The notes beneath the pieces are model-generated. The model had not been told where the DNA came from. It was given only the letters and a program-made list of their open reading frames with translations, and searched no databases. This document shows, in pieces, positions 18,349-26,920 of a stretch of 64,000 nt of DNA (its first letter is position 1; each line of letters begins with the position of its first letter). The position numbers were made by a program, and so were the translations under genes. This DNA is from Pseudomonadota bacterium. Lineage in GTDB: Bacteria; Pseudomonadota; Gammaproteobacteria; Burkholderiales; Methylophilaceae. The stretch is from positions 1 to 64,000 of the forward strand of contig JAKQIT010000142.1 of assembly GCA_029556915.1 (NCBI GenBank), in the 5' to 3' direction.

Positions 18349-19989
18349 CTAGCGCGAACTTTTACCAACAGCTATTTTTGCGCTAATGTCCTTACGCAAA
18401 ATTTTGCCATTTTTTGTCCTTGGAAAATCTTGCGCCAAGTACACCGTTTTAGGCGTTTTATATGCAGCTAAATGCTGCTTGCCATAGCCTAACAAATCAT
18501 CTGCACTGGTTTTTGCCTCTGGTTTCAAAATCACATAAATCACCACAAGCAATTTATCTTTTTCAATTTCTTCACCCACCGCAGCGCAATCTGCTACATC
18601 TGGGTGGCCTTTATACACACGCTCAATCTCATAAGGGGAAACGCGGTAGCCAAAACTTTTAATAATGTCGTCTTTACGACCCAAAAACCAAATATAGCCA
18701 TCGTCATCATATTTGGCATAATCTCCTGTGAAAAAATAGCCATCATGTTTATATTTAGCGGTTTCTTCTTCTAAGTTCCAATAGCGCAAAAATAAGCCTG
18801 GGTCGCTGTCTGGCACACAAATCATGCCTTCTTCGCCTGACGCTACCGCCTCTAAAGTTTCTGGATTAAGTAGCTGAATATTGTGCCCAGGTTGCGGAAA
18901 GCCTGCAGAGCCTGCGCGAATTGGGCGGAACTTGCTTTGAGATAGATAATAAGAAAACTCACTCATGCCAACCGCTTCATAAATCTCCAGCCCAAAACGC
19001 TCGCGCCATTGGCTCAACACCTCGTCTGACAAATGCTCGCCCGCGCTCATATAATGGCGCAAACTTGGCAACTGTGCGCCTGTGGTGGTGGTTTTTTGTA
19101 ATATTTGGCGATAAATAGTGGGTACACCAATAAAGATCGTCGCGGCATGTTTTTGAATTAAATCTAGCCATTTTTGCGCATCATTTTTACCTTCATGCAC
19201 TATCACGGTTTTACCTAAATACAGCGGGTCCATCAAGCCTGTGCCGAGCACGTAAGTCCAGTTAAATTTTCCTGAGTGCATAATGCGGTCTTGTACCGTA
19301 TTACTATAATTAAACCAATATTGCGCGGCTGGCTGGCGGCCTAACAAAGAGCGGTGCGCATGCAAAACACCTTTAGGGTATCCCGTAGTACCGGAGGTAT
19401 AAACCAAATAGGCAGGGTCGTTGGCTTGGGTTTTATACGGCGCATCGCACTCTTGCGTGACTTGTAAACAATTTGCTAAATTCAACACATTAAAGCTGCG
19501 GTGTGGTTGCGTTTCTTTAGCCTGTGCTAACAAAGCATGTTTTAAGGTGGGCTCATCACCCAAGGCAGTTTCAATTTGTTCTGCCATCACTTCCCAAGCT
19601 GCAGCGTCTGTAACCAGTACTTTTGCGCCTGAGTCTTTGGCTAAATACGCCACTTCTTCGGCAGTCAGTAAGGTTGAAGTAGGCACGGAAATCGCGCCTA
19701 TTTTCATCGCTCCTAAAAAGGCTATCGGGTAATCCAAGCTATTGGGTAAGCGTATTAACACTCGGTCGCCCACGTTTACTTTTAAATTACGCAACACTTG
19801 CGCAAACTGGTCCGTCTTACGCGATAACTCTGCAAACGTGATTTGCGCGGTGCCCAATACATCGTCTTCCACTATCATGGCAATATTGTCTGCTTGCGGT
19901 GTACCTAAATGCTTATCAGAACATGCCACACCGATATTAAACGCTTTGGGGATTTGCCATTCCCACTCTGGAAATTTGCTAAATATCAT
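18349..19989 (-). CDS. AMP-forming acyl-CoA synthetase
   Basis: This adenylate-forming ligase converts a carboxylic acid, ATP and CoA to acyl-CoA, AMP and pyrophosphate. The 546-residue protein has the P-loop-like signature YTSGTTGYPKGVLH (about 215), the AGEHLSDE/AVGMSE segment, the GDYAKYDDDGYIWFLGRKDD hinge region and the C-terminal catalytic lysine motif PRTKNGKILRKDI. It resembles the acetate/medium-chain/benzoate ligase subfamily. The substrate cannot be read from sequence. Its start overlaps the stop of the CitE-like lyase by 4 bp (ATGA), so the two are co-translated, suggesting activation of an acid (citramalate, malate, mesaconate or propionate) for cleavage or use by that lyase. Confidence 0.88.
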   Translation of the reverse strand: MIFSKFPEWEWQIPKAFNIGVACSDKHLGTPQADNIAMIVEDDVLGTAQITFAELSRKTDQFAQVLRNLKVNVGDRVLIRLPNSLDYPIAFLGAMKIGAISVPTSTLLTAEEVAYLAKDSGAKVLVTDAAAWEVMAEQIETALGDEPTLKHALLAQAKETQPHRSFNVLNLANCLQVTQECDAPYKTQANDPAYLVYTSGTTGYPKGVLHAHRSLLGRQPAAQYWFNYSNTVQDRIMHSGKFNWTYVLGTGLMDPLYLGKTVIVHEGKNDAQKWLDLIQKHAATIFIGVPTIYRQILQKTTTTGAQLPSLRHYMSAGEHLSDEVLSQWRERFGLEIYEAVGMSEFSYYLSQSKFRPIRAGSAGFPQPGHNIQLLNPETLEAVASGEEGMICVPDSDPGLFLRYWNLEEETAKYKHDGYFFTGDYAKYDDDGYIWFLGRKDDIIKSFGYRVSPYEIERVYKGHPDVADCAAVGEEIEKDKLLVVIYVILKPEAKTSADDLLGYGKQHLAAYKTPKTVYLAQDFPRTKNGKILRKDISAKIAVGKSSR

Positions 19990-21116
19990 AAAAGTACTCC
20001 ATAAGGCCAGTTTTGACGAACCACTTGCGCGGGTAATAATTGCAACACATGGACAGCAAACTCCATGTCGCTTGTTTTTAATGCTCGTAACGCATGTGCA
20101 CGTAATAGCGTTTGTAAGGCTTTACCAAACATCGGCGGGTCTAGCATTTCACCTTCAAATTTAATCGCGCCGCCTAGCAAAGCGTCCGCATCAATGGCCG
20201 CTTTTAAAATCGCCACTTTTTGCGCAACTTCTGTTGGCGAGGGCGTATAAGCGGTTTTACATAAATGAATATGCCCAGGGTGAATCACTTGCTTACCAGT
20301 TAGACCCATCGCAGCCTCTTGGCATGCATGCTTATACACCACGCGTGATTCATTATCACCATGCAAATCAAGCCAACGGCGCACATCATGTGGCTCTAAA
20401 AATTTATCAGGCATAATATTTTGCCCAATCAGCGTTTCCACGCCGCCAATCACGCCTTTACCCGCAATACGTGCTTCAAACATCAATTGATTCATATAAA
20501 ACTGCAACTCTTCAATCCAATGTTCTGGCGTAATATGAATACCCATCGCTTTTGAAAAGTCATGAATACCAAAAACCACGTGTTTAACTGTGCTGTACTG
20601 CATCAGTTCAGGGGCAATTTTGAGCGATTTTGGGTGCTCAATAATCGGCTGAATCGTAATATTTGGGTTGATGCTCAACAAAAAGCTGGATAAATCACGC
20701 ACTTCGGCTGCGCCATAAGCTTCGCCCGCTTTTGCCAGCATGACCACATCAATATATTCGCCCATTTCGCAAACGAGCTTCATATCTAGCTCGTACTCAT
20801 CGGTGCGGAAAGAGTTACAGCGAATCGCCACTGTCACGCGTGGATTCATTTTTTTAAGCATAGCCAGTTCTTGCCGCAATAAATCACGACTCATTTCTTT
20901 TTGACGACAGCCATCTTCTAAGTCAAAAATCAAAGTATGTGCGCTACTAAAGTGTGCGTGCTTTTTCATCCGCGCAGCGGCTTGATCCATGTCCTCATAA
21001 ATCCCCAGACTTGGCGCATATTTAACAGGTGGATAATATAGTTGAATCCCAGGCCAATAATCGCCAAGCGCACTGGCATCGAGCGAAAGCGCTTGTTCCC
21101 CAATGTGTGTCGTCAT
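19986..21116 (-). CDS. CitE-like CoA-ester lyase (HpcH/HpaI aldolase family), long form
   Basis: The family cleaves or forms CoA esters such as citramalyl-CoA, malyl-CoA or beta-methylmalyl-CoA with Mg2+. The 376-residue protein keeps the expected residues: LEDG at 66-69, R99 in AIRCNS, the metal-ligand glutamate E160 in IIEHPKS and aspartate D186 in GIHDFSKA. An extension of about 80 residues at the C terminus, not found in the short CitE subunit, is helical and of unknown role. It lies between sdhE (1-bp gap) and the acyl-CoA ligase (4-bp overlap), so it belongs to the sdh operon. Substrate assignment (citramalyl-CoA or malyl-CoA) is inference. Confidence 0.85.
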   Translation of the reverse strand: MTTHIGEQALSLDASALGDYWPGIQLYYPPVKYAPSLGIYEDMDQAAARMKKHAHFSSAHTLIFDLEDGCRQKEMSRDLLRQELAMLKKMNPRVTVAIRCNSFRTDEYELDMKLVCEMGEYIDVVMLAKAGEAYGAAEVRDLSSFLLSINPNITIQPIIEHPKSLKIAPELMQYSTVKHVVFGIHDFSKAMGIHITPEHWIEELQFYMNQLMFEARIAGKGVIGGVETLIGQNIMPDKFLEPHDVRRWLDLHGDNESRVVYKHACQEAAMGLTGKQVIHPGHIHLCKTAYTPSPTEVAQKVAILKAAIDADALLGGAIKFEGEMLDPPMFGKALQTLLRAHALRALKTSDMEFAVHVLQLLPAQVVRQNWPYGVLL

Positions 21117-21117
21117 A

Positions 21118-21402
21118 TTAATCTGCCTCCTGATGATTAAACTGTGCTGCTTTAATTTTTGTAATCACTGCTGTCATATCTGCATCTTTTTTTGCAGTGT
21201 TAGTCCCATTGATATAATCCCAAAAATCATTATCTGGTAGCTCTAACATGGCATCAAACACGCGCAACTCACCTAAACTTAATTGATTAAACTCATCTTT
21301 TACAAAACGCTGCAACACAATATCCAGCTCTAATAAGCCACGTCTGCAACGCCAAGCAAGGCGCTTTTGTTCAGCATCTAACATATTTTCTGCGTTCATC
21401 AT
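21118..21402 (-). CDS. sdhE: succinate dehydrogenase assembly factor 2 (FAD flavinylation)
   Basis: SdhE helps attach FAD covalently to SdhA. The 94-residue protein carries the conserved RRGxxE motif (CRRGLLELD, about residues 19-27). It lies between sdhB and the CitE-like lyase gene with gaps of only 1-2 bp, as expected for an sdhCDABE operon. The start may be either of two adjacent ATGs. Confidence 0.92.
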   Translation of the reverse strand: MMNAENMLDAEQKRLAWRCRRGLLELDIVLQRFVKDEFNQLSLGELRVFDAMLELPDNDFWDYINGTNTAKKDADMTAVITKIKAAQFNHQEAD

Positions 21403-21404
21403 TT

Positions 21405-22142
21405 TTAGCTCGCCTTAATACCAAATATTTTTTTAGCTGGTTTTTTATCTTTAGCACGTGCAATTTTTAAATCTTTAATATTGGCAATCGCTGCATTTGG
21501 GTTGAGCTTTTTCGGGCAAACTTCAACACAGTTCATAATGTTATGGCAGCGATATAAACGGTATGGATCTTCGAGATTTTCTAATCGCTCTTCAGTGGCC
21601 TGATCGCGTGAATCCATAATAAAACGGTTGGCTTGCATCAAGCCTGCAGGGCCGACAAACTTATCGGGGTTCCACCAAAAACTTGGACATGAAGTGGTGC
21701 ACGCGCCACATAAAATGCACTCATACATGCCATCTAATTTTGCACGATCTTCTGGACTTTGCAGACGCTCAGTTTCAGGTAGCGGGTCGTTATTCACCAA
21801 ATACGGCTTAACTGAATTATAGTTTTCAAAAAACTGCGTCATATCGACTACTAAGTCGCGGATAACGGGTAAACCAGGCATGGGGCGTAGCACTATCGGC
21901 TGCTCTAAATCTGCTATTTTTGTAATACATGCCAAGCCATTTTTGCCATTGATATTCATGGCATCGCTGCCACACACGCCTTCTCGGCAAGATTTACGCA
22001 GACTTAAGGTATCGTCCAACTCTTTAATGCGCAATAAAGCATCCAGCAGCATGTGATCTTCTTCCTGCAATTGCACATCAAACTCTTGCATATAGGGTTT
22101 TTTATCAACATCTGGGTTAAAGCGGTAAATGCTAAATTTCAT
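21405..22142 (-). CDS. sdhB: succinate dehydrogenase iron-sulfur subunit
   Basis: SdhB passes electrons from the flavoprotein to ubiquinone. All three cluster motifs are present: the [2Fe-2S] set CREGVCGSDAMN...C, the [4Fe-4S] set CILCGACTTSCP and the [3Fe-4S]/[4Fe-4S] set CHNIMNCVEVCPKKLNP. The start at 22142 (MKFSIYRFNPDVD) matches the family, has GAGGG ahead of it and follows the sdhA stop with almost no gap; the in-frame ATG at 22169 would add nine unconserved residues inside sdhA. The protein is about 245 residues, normal length. Confidence 0.97.
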   Translation of the reverse strand: MKFSIYRFNPDVDKKPYMQEFDVQLQEEDHMLLDALLRIKELDDTLSLRKSCREGVCGSDAMNINGKNGLACITKIADLEQPIVLRPMPGLPVIRDLVVDMTQFFENYNSVKPYLVNNDPLPETERLQSPEDRAKLDGMYECILCGACTTSCPSFWWNPDKFVGPAGLMQANRFIMDSRDQATEERLENLEDPYRLYRCHNIMNCVEVCPKKLNPNAAIANIKDLKIARAKDKKPAKKIFGIKAS

Positions 22143-22143
22143 C

Positions 22144-23907
22144 TTAGTAAACCCTCTTTTTCGGCTCAAAACTTTCTACAGTAAGCGGTTTTAAGCGTAC
22201 ATCTTTATAATCTAAGCGATTGTTTTGTTTATAAAATAATGAATGTTTTAACCAGTTCGTATCATCACGTTCGCCAAAATCTTCACGCGCGTGTGCTCCA
22301 CGGCTCTCGGTACGGTTATTTGCTGCATGCATCGTAGCAACCGCAACTTCGACTAAATTATCAAGTTCTAATGCTTCTATACGGGCAGTGTTAAATACTT
22401 GGCTTTTGTCTTTTACAACAATATTTTTTGCGCGCTCAGCAATGGCATCTATCTCTCCAACTCCTGTTGCTAACAAATCAGGGAAGCGAAACACACCACA
22501 ATGAGTTTGCATGGTTTTGCGCATTTGTGCGCCTACCTCAGTCACATTTTCGCCATTGGTCTTTTCTAAGCGTGCAATTCGTGCCAAGGTTGCCTCTGCT
22601 ACATTAGTTGGTAATGGCTTATGAGCTTTATTTTGCGCAATTTCTGTCACCATTTTGTCGCCTGCAGCTTTACCAAACACCACTAAATCGAGCAATGAAT
22701 TTGATCCTAAACGGTTTGCGCCATGTACTGAAACACAAGCGCACTCGCCTACCGCATATAAGCCATTAACTGGCTTTTCACTATCAAGAACAACTTGTCC
22801 ATCTAAATTGGTTGGAATGCCACCCATCATGTAGTGCGCGGTAGGCACCACAGGAATGGGGTCTTTGATAGGATCTACATTGGCAAACGTTTTGGCAATT
22901 TCACGGATGCCAGGCAAACGTTTGTTAATCAGCTCCTCACCCAAATGATCTAGCTTCAAAAAAACCGCATCTTTGTTTTTGCCTACACCCCGGCCCTCTT
23001 TGATTTCAGTCGCTGATGCGCGCGAAATGACATCACGACTAGCCAAATCTTTAGCGTTTGGCGCATAACGCTCCATAAAACGCTCACCTTCACTATTGAC
23101 TAAATAACCCCCTTCACCGCGCACACCTTCGGTTATCAAAACTCCAGCGTGCAATACGCCTGTCGGGTGAAACTGCCAAAATTCCATGTCTTGCAGCGGC
23201 AGCCCTGCACGTGCCGCCATGCCTAAGCCATCGCCAGTATTGATAAATGCATTGGTGCTAGCTTGAAAAATGCGTCCCGCTCCACCTGTTGCCAACAGGG
23301 TTGTTTTGGCTTGCAGAATATGGATTTCACCCGATTCGATCTCAAGCGCAATCACACCGAGCACATCCCCTTCGGCATCTCTTATTAAATCAAGGGCAAA
23401 CCACTCGACAAAAAATTGGGTATTGGCTTGAATGTTGCGTTGATAAAGTGTATGCAACATCGCATGGCCAGTGCGATCGGCCACCGCACATGTACGCGAA
23501 ATAGGCGTTTCTCCAAAGTTTTGTGTCATGCCGCCAAATGGGCGCTGAAAAATTTTGCCTGAAGCTAAACGGTCAAACGGCATGCCAAAATGCTCAAGCT
23601 CAATAATCGCTTTGGCGGCGTTTTTACACATAAACTCAATGGCATCTTGGTCACCTAAAAAATCTGAGCCTTTAATGGTGTCGTACATGTGCCATAGCCA
23701 TTTATCCTCAGCCACATTTCCTAAAGCAGCCGCAATGCCACCCTGCGCCGCCACCGTGTGAGAGCGTGTAGGAAACACTTTAGAAAGTACCGCCACTTTA
23801 ACGCCTGCCTGCGCTAATTGTAATGAAGCACGTAAACCCGCACCACCACCGCCGATAATGACTGCATCAAATTGATGCTTTTCTATTTGATTCATCTCTA
23901 AGCTCAT
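22144..23907 (-). CDS. sdhA: succinate dehydrogenase flavoprotein subunit
   Basis: SdhA oxidises succinate to fumarate with covalently bound FAD. The protein of about 587 residues has the dinucleotide-binding motif [10 protein letters not shown] near the N terminus, the FAD-linked histidine in [11 protein letters not shown], the catalytic HPTGV and GVRGEGG segments and the C-terminal [14 protein letters not shown] motif. The ATG at 23907 is preferred because TAGGTGG lies just upstream; a GTG two codons earlier and an ATG four codons later are alternatives. Succinate from PrpB (methylisocitrate lyase) would enter here. Confidence 0.97.
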   Translation of the reverse strand: MSLEMNQIEKHQFDAVIIGGGGAGLRASLQLAQAGVKVAVLSKVFPTRSHTVAAQGGIAAALGNVAEDKWLWHMYDTIKGSDFLGDQDAIEFMCKNAAKAIIELEHFGMPFDRLASGKIFQRPFGGMTQNFGETPISRTCAVADRTGHAMLHTLYQRNIQANTQFFVEWFALDLIRDAEGDVLGVIALEIESGEIHILQAKTTLLATGGAGRIFQASTNAFINTGDGLGMAARAGLPLQDMEFWQFHPTGVLHAGVLITEGVRGEGGYLVNSEGERFMERYAPNAKDLASRDVISRASATEIKEGRGVGKNKDAVFLKLDHLGEELINKRLPGIREIAKTFANVDPIKDPIPVVPTAHYMMGGIPTNLDGQVVLDSEKPVNGLYAVGECACVSVHGANRLGSNSLLDLVVFGKAAGDKMVTEIAQNKAHKPLPTNVAEATLARIARLEKTNGENVTEVGAQMRKTMQTHCGVFRFPDLLATGVGEIDAIAERAKNIVVKDKSQVFNTARIEALELDNLVEVAVATMHAANNRTESRGAHAREDFGERDDTNWLKHSLFYKQNNRLDYKDVRLKPLTVESFEPKKRVY

Positions 23908-23913
23908 AGCCAC

Positions 23914-24261
23914 CTATAAATTCCACAAAATAACACTCAACCAAACGATATAAATCACCAGTAAAATATCTACAACAATTTGTAAATACTGCCTTAGCGT
24001 TACATTAAAAATGTAATCTCGCAGCACATCACGCACCCCTAACCAAGCGTGCATGCAAAGTGACGTAAAAAACAAAAATGTGGCAATTCTTAGCCAAATG
24101 GGAGAAATGAAATTGCGCCACCCTTCAAACCCTTCTGGGCGCACTATCACTAATATCAACAGCATAAGCACAAAATAAGCCGCCATCACTAAGGCAGTTA
24201 AACGCTGCGTTAGCCAAAAACGCATGCCAGGGTATTTGTCTGTTAACAGTTCAATCAGCAT
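23914..24261 (-). CDS. sdhD: succinate dehydrogenase membrane anchor subunit D
   Basis: The 115-residue protein has three hydrophobic segments (about 22-42, 55-75, 88-110). It contains the heme-ligand histidine region HAWLGVRDVLRDY typical of SdhD anchors. It anchors SdhAB at the cytoplasmic membrane with SdhC and forms part of the quinone site. It is placed between sdhC (3-bp gap) and sdhA. Confidence 0.93.
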   Translation of the reverse strand: MLIELLTDKYPGMRFWLTQRLTALVMAAYFVLMLLILVIVRPEGFEGWRNFISPIWLRIATFLFFTSLCMHAWLGVRDVLRDYIFNVTLRQYLQIVVDILLVIYIVWLSVILWNL

Positions 24262-24264
24262 AAA

Positions 24265-24651
24265 TCACCAGATACACACAGCAAAAGTCAACACAGAAAA
24301 CCCCACTAACCACAACACGACTCTGCTCGAAAAGCGCGCTTTTTGTAAGGATGTCATCCAATGTACGTCTTGCAACAAATGACGAATACCAGCAAAAAAG
24401 TGGTGAAAAAATGCCCAAGATAAGCCTATCAATACCAATTTAATAAACCAGCCATCAAGTAAATCTGCTAACTCTGCGTAGCTTTTTGCCGAGTGGACAG
24501 AAGCTTGAAAAGCCAATAAAAATAATGGCAACGCTAAAAATAAAAACACACCAGAAGCGCGATGCAGGATTGAAACTACCGCATTGATTGGCAAGCGTAT
24601 CGTCAATAAATTTAGGTTTTTGGGCCGATTTTTTGCTTGTATTTTTTTCAT
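24265..24651 (-). CDS. sdhC: succinate dehydrogenase cytochrome b556 subunit
   Basis: The 128-residue protein begins with the SdhC pattern (RPKNLNLLTIRLPINAVVS, then SILHRASGVFLF) and has three membrane segments. The family heme histidine is in FHHFFAGIRHLLQD. It is the first gene of the sdh genes proper. The malic enzyme gene lies 9 bp upstream on the same strand, so transcription probably begins further up. Confidence 0.94.
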   Translation of the reverse strand: MKKIQAKNRPKNLNLLTIRLPINAVVSILHRASGVFLFLALPLFLLAFQASVHSAKSYAELADLLDGWFIKLVLIGLSWAFFHHFFAGIRHLLQDVHWMTSLQKARFSSRVVLWLVGFSVLTFAVCIW

Positions 24652-24660
24652 ATCGCTAGC

Positions 24661-25863
24661 TTAGTTATTTTCTTTCGCCGCTTTAGCTACCGCGCCAGCC
24701 ACACGTGCCAACAAGCGCTGATCAAACGGTTTAGGGATAATATAATCTTTGCCAAATGTTAATTCTTTTAAGTTGTAGGCTTGTAATACCTCAACTGGCA
24801 CAGGCTCGCGCGCCAACTCACTTAGCGCATGCGCAGCGGCAATTTTCATTTCCTCAGTAATTTGCTTGGCTTTAGCATCTAGCGCGCCGCGGAACAAATA
24901 GGGAAAGCACAGCGCATTGTTCACTTGATTAGGAAAGTCACTGCGGCCTGTGGCCATTAAAATATCATCGCGAATAGCATGCGCAATACTAGGCAACACT
25001 TCAGGGTCTGGGTTGGCGAGCGCAAAAATGATAGGATTTTTAGCCATCAACTTGATTAAACTCGGGTCGAGCGCATTTTTGGCTGATACCCCGATAAACA
25101 CGTCCGCTCCAGGCATCACATCAGCCAAGTTTTTATTAGCACTTGGGGCAACGGCTAACTCACAGTTATTGTCATGCAAGTCTGTGCGGTCAGTATCCAA
25201 CACACCGCTTCTGTCGGTCATGGTGATATTGGTCGCGCCCATGCGTTTAAGCAATTTTGCGCATGAGCACCCAGCCGCGCCCGCGCCTAAAAATACAATT
25301 TTTGCAGTGGCTAAAGTTTTACCTTGCAGTTCTAGCGCATTCAGTAATGCAGCTGCCACTATCACCGCCGTACCGTGTTGGTCATCATGAAAAACCGGAA
25401 TATCCAAACGCTTTTTAAGTTCGTTTTCGATATAAAAACAATGCGGCGCAGCAATATCTTCCAAGTTGATACCGCCAAAAGTCGGCGCAATATTGACCAC
25501 TGTTTCAATAAAAGCATCTGGCGAACTCGCATTCACTTCAATATCAAACACATCAATACCGGCAAAACGTTTAAAAAGCACCGCTTTGCCTTCCATCACC
25601 GGTTTGCTAGCTAACGCACCCATATTACCCAAACCCAAAACTGCGGTGCCATCAGTAATCACCGCCACCAAATTGCCTTTATTGGTATATTTGTAAGCAT
25701 CCGCCGGGTTGGCGTTAATTTCACGTACCGGCTCAGCCACGCCCGGCGTATAGGCGAGCGATAAGTCCTCTTGTGTGGCGCACGGCTTGGATGATTCCAC
25801 GCTTAATTTTCCTGGAATCGGGAATTGGTGATAATCCAGCGCACGTTGTTTTAAATCACTCAT
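24661..25863 (-). CDS. maeB: NAD(P)-dependent malic enzyme
   Basis: Malic enzyme decarboxylates malate to pyruvate. The 400-residue protein has the malic signature SLAYTPGVAEPV, the catalytic region with FDIEVNA and HDDQHGTA, and a Rossmann nucleotide-binding segment GAGAAGCSCAK. It is the short form and lacks the C-terminal phosphotransacetylase-like domain of large MaeB proteins. It heads the minus-strand cluster maeB-sdhCDABE-citE-acyl-CoA ligase, so malate made from succinate can be returned to pyruvate by a co-expressed enzyme. Confidence 0.93.
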   Translation of the reverse strand: MSDLKQRALDYHQFPIPGKLSVESSKPCATQEDLSLAYTPGVAEPVREINANPADAYKYTNKGNLVAVITDGTAVLGLGNMGALASKPVMEGKAVLFKRFAGIDVFDIEVNASSPDAFIETVVNIAPTFGGINLEDIAAPHCFYIENELKKRLDIPVFHDDQHGTAVIVAAALLNALELQGKTLATAKIVFLGAGAAGCSCAKLLKRMGATNITMTDRSGVLDTDRTDLHDNNCELAVAPSANKNLADVMPGADVFIGVSAKNALDPSLIKLMAKNPIIFALANPDPEVLPSIAHAIRDDILMATGRSDFPNQVNNALCFPYLFRGALDAKAKQITEEMKIAAAHALSELAREPVPVEVLQAYNLKELTFGKDYIIPKPFDQRLLARVAGAVAKAAKENN

Positions 25864-25902
25864 TTTCGCAGCCTTTATTTTGTCTATTTTTAACGCTTAT
25901 TT

Positions 25903-25975
25903 CACACATCTTCATTTGCACTGCCCTGCAAGCCAGTATCCATGCAGCTTCCAGAGGCATAAAATTCTCTCGGGC
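25903..25975 (-). repeat. dispersed stem-loop repeat, copy 5
   Basis: The core CTGCAAGCC, AGTATCCATGC, AGCTT with right flank CTCTCGGGC shows minus orientation for both loop and flanks. It fills the space between maeB and the 3' end of the GntR regulator gene. Confidence 0.85.
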
Positions 25976-26027
25976 AATTTTAAGCCATATTTATTACATA
26001 ATTTAAACAGTGTTTTTTCAAAAACAC

Positions 26028-26762
26028 TCACTCTAACTCACTCATATAATGATGGTCGTCCGTTAAGCACAATCCTAAGCGCCATTCCATCGGCTTATCG
26101 CCATAGGTAAACGAAACACGCTCGATACTCAGCAGCGGGTAACCTTCTTTTAAGGCAAGTGCTTTAGCGACCTCTTTATCAGCGGCCACTGCTTTTAATC
26201 GCTCTTCCGCACGTATCATGCGCACACCAAATTGCGACTCATACATGCTGTACATCGAACCGTTGCTCTCCTCAACTTTTGCACTGTTTAAACCTTTAAA
26301 CGGTGCCGCTGGCACAATCAGATGGTCGTAAATCAATGGTCTGCCAGAAAAAGTGAGCAAGCGTTTCACCTCTATAATTGAAGCACCCGCTTTAATATCC
26401 AATATTTGTGCAATATACGCATTGGCCTTAGATTTTACGCATGACAAAAACTCATTTTGCAACAACTCTTTTTGCCCATTGACCGCTGTTAGCCTTAAAA
26501 AGCGCAGCTTCATACCTTCTGCTTCATGGGTGGCTACAAACGTACCCTTGCCTTGACGACGAATGAGTATATTTTCAGTCGCCAAACTATCAATCGCTTT
26601 TCTGACCGTGCCTTGACTGACCTTATAGCGCGATGCCAATTCTATTTCACTAGGAATAATTTCACCTGGGCGCCACTCGCCACCTATCAAGCTCTGCGTA
26701 ATCAGCACTTTAATTTGCTCATACAAAGGGCGGTAATTGGGTGAGTTAGAAAGCTTTTCCAT
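26028..26762 (-). CDS. GntR-family transcriptional regulator, HutC/UTRA type
   Basis: The protein of about 244 residues has an N-terminal winged-helix GntR domain (PLYEQIKVLITQSLIGGEW, IPSEIELASRYKVSQGTVRKAI, GKGTFVA) and a C-terminal UTRA ligand-binding domain (about 90-240). The start at 26762 (MEKLSNSPNYRP) is chosen because AGAGATAAGAAA precedes it; upstream in-frame ATGs would extend the gene across the operator. It is divergent from the CitE-mesaconyl-CoA hydratase-prp operon and probably binds the palindromes at 26833-26855, repressing that operon and itself until an acyl-CoA or organic acid is present. The ligand is unknown. Confidence 0.9.
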   Translation of the reverse strand: MEKLSNSPNYRPLYEQIKVLITQSLIGGEWRPGEIIPSEIELASRYKVSQGTVRKAIDSLATENILIRRQGKGTFVATHEAEGMKLRFLRLTAVNGQKELLQNEFLSCVKSKANAYIAQILDIKAGASIIEVKRLLTFSGRPLIYDHLIVPAAPFKGLNSAKVEESNGSMYSMYESQFGVRMIRAEERLKAVAADKEVAKALALKEGYPLLSIERVSFTYGDKPMEWRLGLCLTDDHHYMSELE

Positions 26763-26832
26763 TTTCTTATCTCTACTTATTTGCAACATGTGATATTTAT
26801 AACACGCCATAAATAATATGTCTAGTGTTTTA

Positions 26833-26855
26833 TATCTTATATAAGACATAAGATA
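26833..26855. promoter_or_regulatory. palindromic operator between gntR and the prp-type operon
   Basis: TATCTTAT at 26833-26840 and ATAAGATA at 26848-26855 form a perfect 8-bp inverted repeat around a 7-bp spacer. Overlapping it, TCTTATATAAGA at 26835-26846 is a perfect 12-bp palindrome. Short AT-rich palindromes beside a divergent GntR gene are the usual autoregulatory operators. It ends 4 bp before the -35 element of the plus-strand promoter. Confidence 0.65.
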
Positions 26856-26859
26856 TATG

Positions 26860-26889
26860 TTGACATTTATAATATTGCGTATATATAAT
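26860..26889 (+). promoter_or_regulatory. sigma-70 promoter of the CitE-mch-prpBCD operon
   Basis: TTGACA at 26860-26865 and TATAAT at 26884-26889 are both perfect consensus hexamers with an 18-bp spacer. Transcription should begin near 26896, about 25 bp before the first ATG. Such a strong core promoter next to an operator suggests control by repression. Confidence 0.8.
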
Positions 26890-26920
26890 CACTTCAACTT
26901 AACTTTTAAGCGCAAAGATT

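Noticed and set aside
26763-26849. Upstream start of the GntR regulator at 26849
   Set aside because: It would place the protein start inside the operator palindrome, and the added residues do not match GntR proteins. The ATG at 26762 has a better ribosome-binding site.
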